Below are positions 1 to 7,519 of a DNA stretch of 8,990 nt, piece after piece. The notes under the pieces are model-generated. The model searched no databases. It had not been told where the DNA came from and was given only the letters and a program-made list of their open reading frames with translations. The position numbers were made by a program, and so were the translations under genes. How positions within the stretch are numbered: position 1 is the first letter of the stretch; each line of letters starts with the position of its first letter. Origin of the DNA: an uncultured Archangium sp. (lineage in GTDB: Bacteria; Myxococcota; Myxococcia; Myxococcales; Myxococcaceae); the NCBI GenBank assembly GCA_946479335.1, contig CAMLFP010000227.1, forward strand, positions 1-8,990, written 5' to 3'.

Positions 1-289
1 GCACCGGGGGCCAGGGGCCCGCTTCGGGGTTGGGGTCGCTGCGCACCCCCGCGTACGGCTGTGTGAGTTGAAACGCCCGCAGCGCGTTGAGGTCGGCCAG
101 CGCCCACGTCTTCGGCGTGAAGGGCTCGCCGCCGCAGGTGCACACGGCCGGGCCGCACGCCGACGAATCGAGCCCGGTCTTCGCGTTGGGCGCGCCGAAC
201 AGCACCGTGCCTTCACAGGTCGGAAGCGTGGGCGTCGTCTTCGAACAGCTCAACAGCAACAGCAGCACGGCGGCGCGTCTCATGCGCAT
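1..289 (-). CDS. Small lipoprotein, 3' end beyond the left edge
   Basis: This frame is open from an ATG at 289 to the left edge, giving 96 codons without a stop. A second in-frame ATG at 283 is an equally good start. The translation opens with two or three arginines, then a hydrophobic run (AAVLLLLLL) and a lipobox LLSC, so Cys15 (counting from the ATG at 289) should be lipidated after signal peptidase II cleavage. The mature part begins SKTTPTLPTCEGTVLFG and contains a small Cys cluster (SACGPAVCTCGG), suggesting disulfides outside the cytoplasm. I do not recognise the family. The gene begins three bases after the ATPase stop codon (TAG at 295-293) and in the same frame, so it is very probably translated from the same mRNA. 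The opposite strand is also open here, but it lacks any protein-like features. The lipoprotein call is good; the function is unknown. Confidence 0.85.
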   Translation of the reverse strand, partial: MRMRRAAVLLLLLSCSKTTPTLPTCEGTVLFGAPNAKTGLDSSACGPAVCTCGGEPFTPKTWALADLNALRAFQLTQPYAGVRSDPNPEAGPWPPV

Positions 290-292
290 CTT

Positions 293-2419
293 CTACGGCA
301 CGATCCACGCGATGGAGAGCCGCAACAACTGCACGTCGGCGGGTTTCGGCACCGCGAGCACCTCGGTAAAGCGGTTGGGGTCGAGCTCCTGCGATTTCGC
401 GAGCTGCTGTTCGAGCTGCGCGATGGCGATGCGGAGGTCTTCCACCTTGCTCTCGGCGGTGCCCTGGCGCGTGTTGCTGGCCATCGCCTTGCTGACGCCG
501 CCGAAGCTGCGCGAGCGCCCGGTGAAGAGCCCGAGCACGCCGGTGCCGACGTTCATCCACTTCTCGGCCTTGCGCGCGCTGACCTCCTTCTCGGCCTGCG
601 CGAGGTCGGCGCGCTTCTTCTCCAGCTCGCGCGCCAGCTTCTGGGTGTCCTTGTTCACGGTGAGCTTGGTGACGACGCGCGCGGAGAACTCCTCGAGCGT
701 CTCCATCGGCGACGAGACCAGCTTCGTCTGCGGGTCTTGCCAGAGCTTCGTCTCCAGCTTCGCGGGGAGGCGCTCCTTCACCGTCTTCTGCAGCGCCGCG
801 GCCTTCACCGACGACGCCCACGCGGGCAGGGCGCTCAGCGTCACTGCGTCGGGTTTGCTGGTTTGAAACGGCACGCCCTTCACCGAGAGCGGCTCGCCTT
901 CGAGGGCCTCGGCGCCCGACAGCGCGCCGGTCAGCGGGAAGGCGATCTCGTGCATCGTCTCCTCCGACGCGAGGGTGCCCACGCGGTAGCGCACCCCGAA
1001 CTTGAGCAGCAGGTACGGCAGCGCCACGCCGGTGTCGGTCTCGTAGAGCGGCCCCAGCTCCGGGTCGATGAACGGGCTGGGCGCACTCGTCGGCGCGGCG
1101 GCGACTTCAGCGACCGGGTTCTTCATCGGCGCGGTGACGCGCTTGAGTTCCTCGGCGCTGAACGGCCCGCGCAGCAGCGTCAGCGCGTCACGCGAGGCGA
1201 ACACCGCGGGCGCCGGGCGATGAATGGAGTGCAGCAGGAACCTCCGCGGCTCGAGCTTCGAGATGAGCTCGTCCAGCTGCGACGACGTGACGCCGGTCGA
1301 CGCGGCGGCCGACAGCAGCGCGTCGCGGATGCGCGCCTTGTCCTGCTCTGACTGCAGGCGGCCGATGAGCCACGTGCCGATGTTCGACAAGCCGCGGTAG
1401 TCGAGATCGATGGGGTTCTGCGTCGCCAGCACCACCGACAGCCCGAAGGCGCGCGCCTGCTTGAGCAACGAGAGCAGCGGCGGCTTGGTCGGCGGGTTCG
1501 CGGGCGCGGGAGGGAAGTAGCCGAAGATCTCGTCGATCAGCAGCACCGCGCGCACGCCGCTCGCGCCACCTTGTTTCCGCATCCAGCTCTGCGTGCGTTC
1601 CAGCAGCTGCGCAACGGCGAAGAGGCGCTCTTCATCGCTCAAGTGCGCCACGGAATAGATCGACAGCCGCGGCCGCCCATCGGGCGCTTTCAACAGCGCG
1701 CCGGGGTCGAGCGCTTCGCCCTGTCTCCATGCGGTGAACTTCGGAGACGCCAGCAGCGCGTTGAGGCGCACCATCAGCGCCTGCCGATCTTTCGCGGGGA
1801 AGAAGTCTTCGAGCGGCAGCGCGCCCACCGTCGCGAACGGCGGCGCCGCGACCTGCTTGAGCAGATCGACCAGCGTGGGCGTCTGCGCCTGCTGCCAGAA
1901 GTTCGTCAGGAGCTGCACCAGCAGCAGGTACTCGCGCGAGGCGAGCGGATCGGCGTCGATGCCCAGCAAGCCCAGCAACGCGCGCGCGAGCCCGTCAGCG
2001 CTCTCGGTGATCGTCTCTGCGTCGGCGGGCGGCGCGAGCGAGCCGAGGAGATCGATGGGCAACCCCAACGACGCACCCGGCGTGTACAGCCGCGGCTGGT
2101 AGCTCGCGTGAAACGCCGCGAACTGTTCGCGCGTCATGCCGAGCTTCTGCAGCGCGGCCTCCACGCGCGGGCCGCTGCCGGGCGCCCACGCGTCGACCTG
2201 TGGATCCGATGGATCGAACGAGAGCAGCAGCGTCGCGAGGTCGCCCTTGCTGTCGACCGCGATGAGCGGAATGCGTTCGCGCAACAGCTCCTCGACCAGC
2301 ACCACGGCGAGCCCGGTCTTTCCCGAGCCGGTCATGCCGAGGATGAAGCCGTGGGTGGTCAGGGCCTTCGAGTCCAACGTCAACGGGGCGCCATCGAGCG
2401 CCGTGCCGAGAGTCAACAT
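293..2419 (-). CDS. HerA/FtsK-type ATPase (DUF853-like) with long C-terminal coiled-coil tail
   Basis: A 708-residue P-loop ATPase of the HerA/VirB4/FtsK group, whose members are hexameric motors that move DNA or protein; the substrate here is unknown. Walker A is GMTGSGKT at residues 28-35, close to the N terminus as in DUF853 (E. coli YjgR-like) proteins. VDSKGDL at 55-61 follows as in that family. Walker B is VLLIDE at 292-297, and the sensor-like LATQNP is at 331-336, followed by IGTWLIGRLQSEQD (347-360). The core ends near residue 430. Beyond it lies a linker, a domain of about 130 residues (450-580), and two charged helices (about 590-620 and 655-680) joined by a Gly-rich hydrophobic loop containing VLGLFTGRSRSFGG. 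No signal peptide or clear transmembrane segment is seen, so it is probably cytoplasmic. I chose the ATG at 2419 because it puts the family's N-terminal beta strands just before Walker A; the longer frame to 2629 would run into the divergent lipoprotein gene. A small lipoprotein gene follows immediately. Confidence 0.93.
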   Translation of the reverse strand: MLTLGTALDGAPLTLDSKALTTHGFILGMTGSGKTGLAVVLVEELLRERIPLIAVDSKGDLATLLLSFDPSDPQVDAWAPGSGPRVEAALQKLGMTREQFAAFHASYQPRLYTPGASLGLPIDLLGSLAPPADAETITESADGLARALLGLLGIDADPLASREYLLLVQLLTNFWQQAQTPTLVDLLKQVAAPPFATVGALPLEDFFPAKDRQALMVRLNALLASPKFTAWRQGEALDPGALLKAPDGRPRLSIYSVAHLSDEERLFAVAQLLERTQSWMRKQGGASGVRAVLLIDEIFGYFPPAPANPPTKPPLLSLLKQARAFGLSVVLATQNPIDLDYRGLSNIGTWLIGRLQSEQDKARIRDALLSAAASTGVTSSQLDELISKLEPRRFLLHSIHRPAPAVFASRDALTLLRGPFSAEELKRVTAPMKNPVAEVAAAPTSAPSPFIDPELGPLYETDTGVALPYLLLKFGVRYRVGTLASEETMHEIAFPLTGALSGAEALEGEPLSVKGVPFQTSKPDAVTLSALPAWASSVKAAALQKTVKERLPAKLETKLWQDPQTKLVSSPMETLEEFSARVVTKLTVNKDTQKLARELEKKRADLAQAEKEVSARKAEKWMNVGTGVLGLFTGRSRSFGGVSKAMASNTRQGTAESKVEDLRIAIAQLEQQLAKSQELDPNRFTEVLAVPKPADVQLLRLSIAWIVP
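380..649 (-). other. Helical hairpin region in the ATPase tail
   Basis: Residues 591-680 of the ATPase hold two stretches rich in Glu, Lys, Ala and Gln (for example DTQKLARELEKKRADLAQAE) separated by a Gly/Ser-rich loop with GLFTGRSRSFGG. This pattern fits an antiparallel coiled-coil hairpin. Larger HerA-like ATPases of other phyla have a comparable tail as far as I recall, so it may be a family trait and not a local oddity. Its role, possibly partner binding or oligomer control, is inference. Confidence 0.6.
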
Positions 2420-2537
2420 GGGCGCGCACCATAGACCCGGCGCCGCCGGCGTTGCCCGCGGTCGCGTTTTCCCTGCTTGGCGCGCGGGGGCGAGGCGGCG
2501 AGACTCCGCCGAACACCATCCCCTTCCTGGAGCCTCC
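2420..2537. promoter_or_regulatory. Divergent intergenic region with promoters for both directions
   Basis: These 118 bases separate the ATPase start (minus) from the lipoprotein start (plus). They are the only place where promoters for the two divergent units could lie without being inside a gene. The stretch is GC-rich, with a short T-run (gcgttttccc, near 2464-2473) and a weak inverted repeat (cggcg / cgccg) around 2493-2510. I could not identify convincing -35/-10 boxes or an operator. Confidence 0.5.
2529..2532 (+). promoter_or_regulatory. Ribosome binding site of the lipoprotein gene
   Basis: GGAG lies five bases before the ATG at 2538. Together with the signal peptide that begins exactly there, it fixes the start and rules out the longer in-frame extension that begins at 2136 inside the opposite gene. 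Confidence 0.75.
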
Positions 2538-3620
2538 ATGTTGCGTCTCAAACACGTCGTCGCCTTCGCGGTCGCGGCCTTCACCGGCGCGCTGGTCGCG
2601 TGCAGCTCACCTTCGGAGAAATGCTCCACCGCGAATTGTGGCGGCTGCTGCGATGCGAAGGGCGTCTGTCAGCCCGGCGACACGGCGTTGGCGTGCGGCG
2701 CTTCCGGCAACACCTGCGATCCGTGCCGTTCGGGTGAAGTGTGTCTCGGCGCACAGTGCATTCTCAGCACGCAGTTCGGCGGCGGCGGCGGGACGGGTGG
2801 CGGCACCGCGGCGAGCGGCGGTGGCGCGGGCTCCACGGGTGGAGGCAGCGGCACGACGGGCGGCGGTACCGCGACGACCGGTGGCGGCACTGCCACGACG
2901 GGCGGTGGTACGGCGACCACGGGCGGCGGCACGGGCACCACGGGCGGCGGCACGGCGACGACGGGCGGCGGCACGGGCACCACCGGCGGCGGCAGCGCGA
3001 TGCCGTTCGACGCGGGCTTGAGCGAGCAGGACGCGGGCGTGACGCTGTCTGACGGCGGCTACTTCTCGCCTCCGACGGTCTCCATCGTCTTCTCGCCCTC
3101 GTGCGGCACCATCACCCCCACCGCGGGCGACGAGGCGGGTGACTGGTACTACTCGGCGCTGTGCATCGATGACGCGATCTTCGACGCCATCACCAACAAC
3201 TCCACGCTGCAGGCGAACTGCTCGCCGGTGGCCGTCACGCAGAAGCAGGGCGTCGCGGCGGGCAACGTCTCGTTGAGCGGCGGCGGGGTGTCGATCACCC
3301 AGAACCTCGTCGGCCGCGTCTACTTCCACCTCTCGGCCGGCGGGCTGTGCGCGTACTCCGCGGCGTGCAGCCAGGTGCCCAACTACTTCCCCAACTACGG
3401 CCTGGCGGGCCAGTGCGCGGTGGTGAGCGGCAAGTGCGAGTGCGACATCACGCGCAACCTCAACAACTCGGCGTCGGGCACGTACGAGTACGACGGCGGA
3501 GTGCTGACCAGCGGCAACGACACGTACCTCTCGACCATCGCCGAGCCCACGCTGAGCTACCGCGACGTCACCGACGGCGGCATCCCCGGCGTGTACGAGC
3601 TGACGCGGGTGGGTCAGTAA
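2538..3620 (+). CDS. Lipoprotein: Cys-rich head, Gly/Thr heptad-repeat stalk, Cys-rich C-terminal domain
   Basis: A 360-residue exported lipoprotein. The signal peptide is MLRLKHVVAFAVAAFTGALVAC with a lipobox LVAC, so Cys22 is the lipid attachment site. Residues 29-74 hold ten cysteines in a spacing (C..NCGGCCD..GVC...CG..GNTCDPC..GEVC...C) that I recall from many myxobacterial surface lipoproteins, where it probably forms a small disulfide-bonded knot. Residues 81-153 are a Gly/Thr/Ala/Ser linker with seven copies of a seven-residue unit (GGGTATT type). Residues 180-360 form a second domain with eight cysteines and a beta-rich end (SGTYEYDGGVLT, GVYELTRV) resembling lipocalin-like or other beta-sandwich lipoprotein tails; this likeness is weak. 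The stop is one base before the next ATG, so the downstream coiled-coil protein is almost certainly co-translated. Function unknown; display on an envelope surface is inferred. Confidence 0.93.
   Translation: MLRLKHVVAFAVAAFTGALVACSSPSEKCSTANCGGCCDAKGVCQPGDTALACGASGNTCDPCRSGEVCLGAQCILSTQFGGGGGTGGGTAASGGGAGSTGGGSGTTGGGTATTGGGTATTGGGTATTGGGTGTTGGGTATTGGGTGTTGGGSAMPFDAGLSEQDAGVTLSDGGYFSPPTVSIVFSPSCGTITPTAGDEAGDWYYSALCIDDAIFDAITNNSTLQANCSPVAVTQKQGVAAGNVSLSGGGVSITQNLVGRVYFHLSAGGLCAYSAACSQVPNYFPNYGLAGQCAVVSGKCECDITRNLNNSASGTYEYDGGVLTSGNDTYLSTIAEPTLSYRDVTDGGIPGVYELTRVGQ
2838..2996 (+). repeat. Tandem 21-bp repeat coding for GGGT(A/G)TT heptads
   Basis: Seven full 21-base units start at 2838, 2859, 2880, 2901, 2922, 2943 and 2964, followed by a 12-base partial unit ending at 2996. 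They encode GGGSGTT, three GGGTATT, GGGTGTT, GGGTATT and GGGTGTT. Units two to four vary at synonymous positions (ggc/ggt, acc/act/acg). Units five and seven are identical except for the last base, which suggests a later 42-base duplication. Changes in copy number would stay in frame and only lengthen or shorten the stalk. Confidence 0.92.
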
Positions 3621-3621
3621 G

Positions 3622-5562
3622 ATGTTGTCCGCAGCCTTCGTGGGGTTGGTGTTGGCGGCGGAGCCGTGTGAGGCACCTCGGGTGCATGACGTGGCTCCGC
3701 TGACCGCGGCCATCGCGCAAGACAAGGCGATGGCGCAGGGCTTCCTGCTCGCCGCGGGGGCGTGCGCGTCTCCCGGTGATGCGTGCACGAAGGCGCGGCT
3801 GGAATGTGCGGGGCAGCTCAACACCACGGCCCTCGCGCAGCAGAACTTCGACGAGGGCATCTGGCTGCGCGACATGCTGCTGCCGTACCTCGGCAGCTAC
3901 TACCCGATGGGCCGCAGCTTCCCCGCGGCGCCGCTGGCGACCGACGGGAGCTGCAACGTCGACGTCTCCACGCTGAACTCCGCGGGCCAGCGCCGCGCAT
4001 CGCAGGCCACGCGGCGTGACGGGTTGCTCTCGGAGTACAAGCTGTACCAGCAGTGGGCGCAGCAGCAGTGGCAGCAGTGCAAAGACAAGCTCACGGCGCT
4101 GGGCGCGAAAGACGTCGCCGCGCGGCAGGCCGCTGAGGCGCAGGCCGCGAACGCCGCCGCCATCGCTGCGGCCGCCGCGGTGAAGGCCGAGGAAGATCGC
4201 AAGGCCCGCCTCGCCGCGGAGAACGTGGCGAAGCAGCAGCAGCTCGACAAGGACGCCGCCCTCAAGCGTGAGCAGGAGGCCCGCGACGCCGCGCTGAGCG
4301 AGCAGAAGCGCCGCGAGCAGGTCGAGGCGCAGGCCGCCGAGGCCGAGCAGCGCCGCCAGCAGGAGCTCCGCGAGGCGCAGATGACCGCGCAGCAGAAGCA
4401 GGCGGAGGCCGAGGCGCGCCGTCAGCAGGAACTCCGCGAGCAGGAGGCGAAGCTGCAGCAGAACGCCCGCGAGGCGGCGTACGCCGAGCAGAAGCGCCGG
4501 GAGTCGGTGGAGGACCGTCGCATGAAGGAAGCGCGCGAGGCCGAGCGCGAGCGCCAGGAGCGCGAGTTCAAGGCCGCCGAAGAGGCCCGCATCGCGCAGG
4601 AGAAGCAGCGGAAGGAAGACCAGGCGCGCGCCGAGGCCGCCGAGGAGAAGCGCAAGAAGGAGGAAGCGGAGGCCGCCGCGCAGAAGAAGCGCGAAGAAGA
4701 AGAGGCCGCGCGCAAGGCGAAGGAGGAGGAGGAGAAGCGGCTGATCTCCGAGCGCGACAGCAACGTCGCCGCGCAGAAGGCCCAGAAGCAGAAGATCCTC
4801 AAAGACGCCGAAGATCAGCTCGCCGCCGCACGCGCCGCGGAGGTGCAGAAGAAGCAGGCGGCGGTCGACGCGGTGAAGTCGAGCCCGGCCATCGCCTCAC
4901 AGCTGGTCGCGGAGGCCGCAGAGGCCGAGAAGGCCCGCGTCGCGGCAGAGAAGAACTACGACGACGCGAAGAAGCAGGCCGAGGAGATCGTCATCGACGT
5001 CTCGCATGAGCGCGGGGGCGGCAGCCTGTACGCCAACTTCGGCGCCAGCGGCCTCGACGGCGGCTTCGGGCTCGCGGGCTTGCTGGGCATGCACTTCGGC
5101 TTCTGGGGCACCGCGCCGATGAACGGCATGGCCTCGGGCTTCGAGCTGGGGCTGTGGGGGCGCTTCCTCGGGCAGCTGTCGCCGGCCAACGTGCACACCC
5201 ACACCGCGGTCGATGCGCTGCTCACCGCGCGTTACTTCTTCGGGCACTTCGGCGTGGGCCTCGCGGCCGACCTGAAGGCGCCGGTCATCGCGCCCAACCC
5301 CGGCGTGCGCTTCGGCGCCGGTCTGTCGATGGCGGTGGCCTTCGTCGACAACCACGAGACGCGGGTGCTGCTGGCGCTCTCGTACACGCCGCTGTCGAAC
5401 TACCTCTCGCAGAACTTCGGGTTGGAGTGGGCGCGGGTGCTGGCCGACTTCGAGGTTGGCTACAAGATCCTGAGCATCCACGCGCAGGCGCAGACCTTCC
5501 AGACGGGCGGCGTGCTGCATTGGCAGGTCGGCGGCTATCTCGGCATCCGCTACGGGTGGTAG
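3622..5562 (+). CDS. Predicted outer-membrane protein: N-terminal Cys domain, long coiled coil, C-terminal beta-barrel-like domain
   Basis: A 646-residue protein of unrecognised family. Residues 1-13 ([13 protein letters not shown]) look like a short signal peptide, although no basic residue precedes the hydrophobic part. Residues 14-160 form a domain with six cysteines (16, 48, 55, 62, 111, 153), an even number that suits disulfides. From about 163 to 460 the chain is almost entirely Ala, Glu, Lys, Arg and Gln without proline or glycine, typical of a continuous TolA-like helix or coiled coil; short motifs recur within it (RRQQELRE at 244 and 266, EQKRRE at 227 and 289). Residues 465-646 alternate hydrophobic and polar residues, are rich in Gly, Tyr, Phe and Trp, and end in GIRYGW. 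A terminal aromatic residue is typical of outer-membrane beta-barrels; the length would fit about eight strands. The ATG lies one base after the lipoprotein stop. TolA-like helices are usually tethered to the inner membrane, so attachment to a barrel is the odd point. The architecture is clear; the function is not. Confidence 0.93.
   Translation: MLSAAFVGLVLAAEPCEAPRVHDVAPLTAAIAQDKAMAQGFLLAAGACASPGDACTKARLECAGQLNTTALAQQNFDEGIWLRDMLLPYLGSYYPMGRSFPAAPLATDGSCNVDVSTLNSAGQRRASQATRRDGLLSEYKLYQQWAQQQWQQCKDKLTALGAKDVAARQAAEAQAANAAAIAAAAAVKAEEDRKARLAAENVAKQQQLDKDAALKREQEARDAALSEQKRREQVEAQAAEAEQRRQQELREAQMTAQQKQAEAEARRQQELREQEAKLQQNAREAAYAEQKRRESVEDRRMKEAREAERERQEREFKAAEEARIAQEKQRKEDQARAEAAEEKRKKEEAEAAAQKKREEEEAARKAKEEEEKRLISERDSNVAAQKAQKQKILKDAEDQLAAARAAEVQKKQAAVDAVKSSPAIASQLVAEAAEAEKARVAAEKNYDDAKKQAEEIVIDVSHERGGGSLYANFGASGLDGGFGLAGLLGMHFGFWGTAPMNGMASGFELGLWGRFLGQLSPANVHTHTAVDALLTARYFFGHFGVGLAADLKAPVIAPNPGVRFGAGLSMAVAFVDNHETRVLLALSYTPLSNYLSQNFGLEWARVLADFEVGYKILSIHAQAQTFQTGGVLHWQVGGYLGIRYGW
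4108..5001 (+). other. Coiled-coil segment of about 300 residues
   Basis: This is the stretch coding for residues 163-460 of the predicted outer-membrane protein. It is dominated by Ala, Glu, Lys, Gln and Arg and has no proline or glycine between about 163 and 420. The DNA is correspondingly biased to gag, aag, cag and gcc/gcg codons. If extended as one helix (0.15 nm per residue) it would reach roughly 45 nm, more than a typical periplasm is wide, so a bent or hairpin form is more likely. Confidence 0.85.
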
Positions 5563-5572
5563 GGCCCCCTCC

Positions 5573-7471
5573 GTGGCCACGAAGTTCGAGCATCCCTTCC
5601 TCCCCGTCACCCGCGCCGACCTCCAGTCGCGCGGGTGGGACCAGTGCGACATCGTCATCGTCTCCGGTGACGCGTACGTCGATCACCCCGCGTTCGGCCC
5701 GCCGCTGATCGCGCGCTTCCTCGAAGGGCGTGGCTTCAAGGTCGGCTTGTTGCCGCAGCCTGACTGGCACTCGGCCGAGCCGTTCCGTGAGCTGGGCAAG
5801 CCGCGCCTCTTCTTTGGCGTCGCCGCCGGCAACATGGACTCGATGCTGAACCGCCTCACGGCGCAGAAGAAGAACCGCAGTGAAGATCAGTATTCGCCGG
5901 GCGGGCGCACCGGCTGCCGGCCCGACCGCGCCTCGCTGGTCTACGCGCAGCGCTGCCGCGAGGCGTACCCCGACGTGCCCATCGTGCTGGGCGGCATCGA
6001 GGCGTCGCTCCGGCGCATCGCGCACTACGACTACTGGAGCGACAAGGTGCGCCGCTCGGTGTTGCTCGACGCGAAGGCCGACCTGCTGGTGTTCGGCATG
6101 GGCGAGCGCCCCATCTGGGAGATCGCCGACCGGCTCAACCGCGGCGAGGGCATCAAGCAGCTGCGGAACATCCGCGGCACGGCGTTTCTCATCAACAACG
6201 AGGAGACGAAGCAGCACGAGGCCGACCCCGCGGTGCGCGTGGCCGACCGCAAGACAGTGGTGCTGCCCAGCTACGAAGAGGTCTCCAGCAGCAAGGAGGC
6301 GTTCGCGAAGATGACGCGCGCCTTCCAGGCGGAGACCAACCCCGGCAACGCCCGCGCGCTGGTGCAGCGCCACGGAGATCGCGGCGTGTACTTCAACCCG
6401 CCGGCCTTCCCGCTGGGCGACGGAGAAGGTGACACCTCGCAGGGGCTCACCAACGTCGCGATGGACGAGCTCTACGACCTGCCGTTCAACCGCGCGCCGC
6501 ACCCGATGTACGGGAGCGACGGCATCCCCGCGTTCGAGACGGTGAAGCACTCGGTGGTGCTGATGCGCGGCTGCTTCGGCGGCTGCACGTTCTGCTCCAT
6601 CACGGAGCACGAGGGGCGCGTCATCCAGAACCGCTCCGCGGGCAGCGTGCTGCGCGAGATCCGCGCGCTGCGGCGCATGGGCAACTTCCGCGGCACGGTG
6701 ACCGACCTCGGCGGCCCGACCGCCAACATGTACCAGCTCAAGTGCAAGTCACCGGAGATCGAGTCGAAGTGTCGCAAGCTCTCGTGCGTGCACCCGGGCG
6801 TCTGCGAGAACCTGAAGACCGACCACGGCCCGCTGATTCAGCTGATGAAGGACGTGCGCAAGGAAGAGGGCATCAAGCACGTCTTCATCGCGTCGGGCGT
6901 GCGCTACGACCTCGCCGAGCTCTCGCCGGAGTACGTGAAGGAGCTCGCCAGCTTCCACACCGGCGGGCAGCTCTCGGTGGCGCCGGAGCACGTCAGCCCG
7001 CGGGTGCTGGAGAAGATGAAGAAGCCCGGCATCGAGGCCTACGAGCGCTTCCAGGAGATGTTCGCCTGTGAGTCGAAGGCCGCGGGCAAGGAGCAATACG
7101 ACATTCCGTATTTCATCTCCGGGCACCCGGGCTCGACGCTCGACGACATGATCGACCTCGCGCTGTGGCTCAAGGCGAGCGGGCGCCGGCCGCGCCAGGT
7201 GCAGGACTTCATCCCCACGCCGATGAGCGTCGCGGCGACCATGTATTACACGGGCATCGACCCGCTGAAGATGGAGCCGGTGTTCACCGCGAAGGGCCTC
7301 AAGGAGAAGCGGCTGCAGAAGGCGCTCATTCTCTATTGGAACCCGGAGCACTGGGCCGACGCGCGTGAAGCGTTGATTGAAGCCGGGCGCGCGGAGCTCA
7401 TCGGTCGCGGGCCCAACGCGCTGGTGCCGCCGGAGTCGCAGGCCGAACGCGCTCGCCGCCCGCGCGCGTAA
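5573..7471 (+). CDS. ygiQ: YgiQ-family radical SAM protein (UPF0313)
   Basis: A 632-residue homologue of YgiQ, a radical SAM enzyme found in many bacteria with no established reaction. The family opening is clear: [31 protein letters not shown] can be read at 9-39 in consecutive family blocks. A cobalamin-domain-like N-terminal part follows with [17 protein letters not shown] (139-155). The radical SAM cluster ligands are C334, C338 and C341 in [10 protein letters not shown], which bind the [4Fe-4S] cluster and SAM. Further family cysteines are at 391, 400, 405 and 411 (CKSP...[12 protein letters not shown]), possibly a second metal site. [10 protein letters not shown] (439-448), SVAPEHVSP (468-476) and DFIPTPMS (545-552) are also typical. 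The gene starts at a GTG ten bases after the preceding stop; no methionine start exists in frame before residue 88, so GTG is well supported, though the ribosome site is weak. Size is close to that of other bacterial members. It is probably the last gene of the operon from 2538. Confidence 0.96.
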   Translation: MATKFEHPFLPVTRADLQSRGWDQCDIVIVSGDAYVDHPAFGPPLIARFLEGRGFKVGLLPQPDWHSAEPFRELGKPRLFFGVAAGNMDSMLNRLTAQKKNRSEDQYSPGGRTGCRPDRASLVYAQRCREAYPDVPIVLGGIEASLRRIAHYDYWSDKVRRSVLLDAKADLLVFGMGERPIWEIADRLNRGEGIKQLRNIRGTAFLINNEETKQHEADPAVRVADRKTVVLPSYEEVSSSKEAFAKMTRAFQAETNPGNARALVQRHGDRGVYFNPPAFPLGDGEGDTSQGLTNVAMDELYDLPFNRAPHPMYGSDGIPAFETVKHSVVLMRGCFGGCTFCSITEHEGRVIQNRSAGSVLREIRALRRMGNFRGTVTDLGGPTANMYQLKCKSPEIESKCRKLSCVHPGVCENLKTDHGPLIQLMKDVRKEEGIKHVFIASGVRYDLAELSPEYVKELASFHTGGQLSVAPEHVSPRVLEKMKKPGIEAYERFQEMFACESKAAGKEQYDIPYFISGHPGSTLDDMIDLALWLKASGRRPRQVQDFIPTPMSVAATMYYTGIDPLKMEPVFTAKGLKEKRLQKALILYWNPEHWADAREALIEAGRAELIGRGPNALVPPESQAERARRPRA

Positions 7472-7482
7472 ATTTGAGACTT

Positions 7483-7507
7483 CATCGCGCGTGACGCGCG
7501 TGCGATG
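7483..7507 (+). terminator. Hairpin between ygiQ and the kinase gene, possible terminator
   Basis: The sequence pairs as a ten-base stem (catcgcgcgt with gcgtgcgatg, eight Watson-Crick pairs and two G-U pairs) around a five-base loop. It begins 11 bases after the ygiQ stop and ends 12 bases before the kinase ATG. No T-run follows, so it is not a classical intrinsic terminator. It could slow transcription, protect an mRNA end or be a protein-binding palindrome. Confidence 0.4.
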
Positions 7508-7519
7508 AGTTGACGCGCG

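Noticed and set aside
68..1351. Long plus-strand open frame of 427 codons opposite the ATPase
   Set aside because: Its translation is Arg/Leu/His-rich without any domain, and the opposite strand codes for a clear ATPase. Such frames are common in GC-rich DNA.
2136..2537. N-terminal extension of the lipoprotein by 134 residues
   Set aside because: The extension is antisense to the ATPase Walker A region. GGAG plus a perfect signal peptide begin at 2529-2538.
2420..2629. N-terminal extension of the ATPase by 70 residues to an ATG at 2629
   Set aside because: It would overlap the start and signal peptide of the divergent lipoprotein gene. The extension has no domain, and the family's N terminus fits the ATG at 2419.
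2669..2983. Minus-strand frame coding for a proline/valine repeat (VPPPVVA)
   Set aside because: It is the complement of the Gly/Thr repeat of the lipoprotein and has no support of its own.
2607..3875. Minus-strand open frame of 422 codons across the lipoprotein and barrel genes
   Set aside because: The translation is an Arg/Ala-rich string, and the plus strand shows a signal peptide, a lipobox and domain structure.
4108..5001. Possible DNA-level tandem repeat in the coiled-coil region
   Set aside because: The recurring motifs ([14 protein letters not shown]) are short and unevenly spaced (22 and 62 residues), so they reflect amino-acid bias and not a regular repeat array.
5285..6610. Minus-strand open frame of 441 codons overlapping the barrel gene and ygiQ
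   Set aside because: It lies opposite the conserved radical SAM motifs and has a His/Arg/Ala-rich composition typical of shadow frames.
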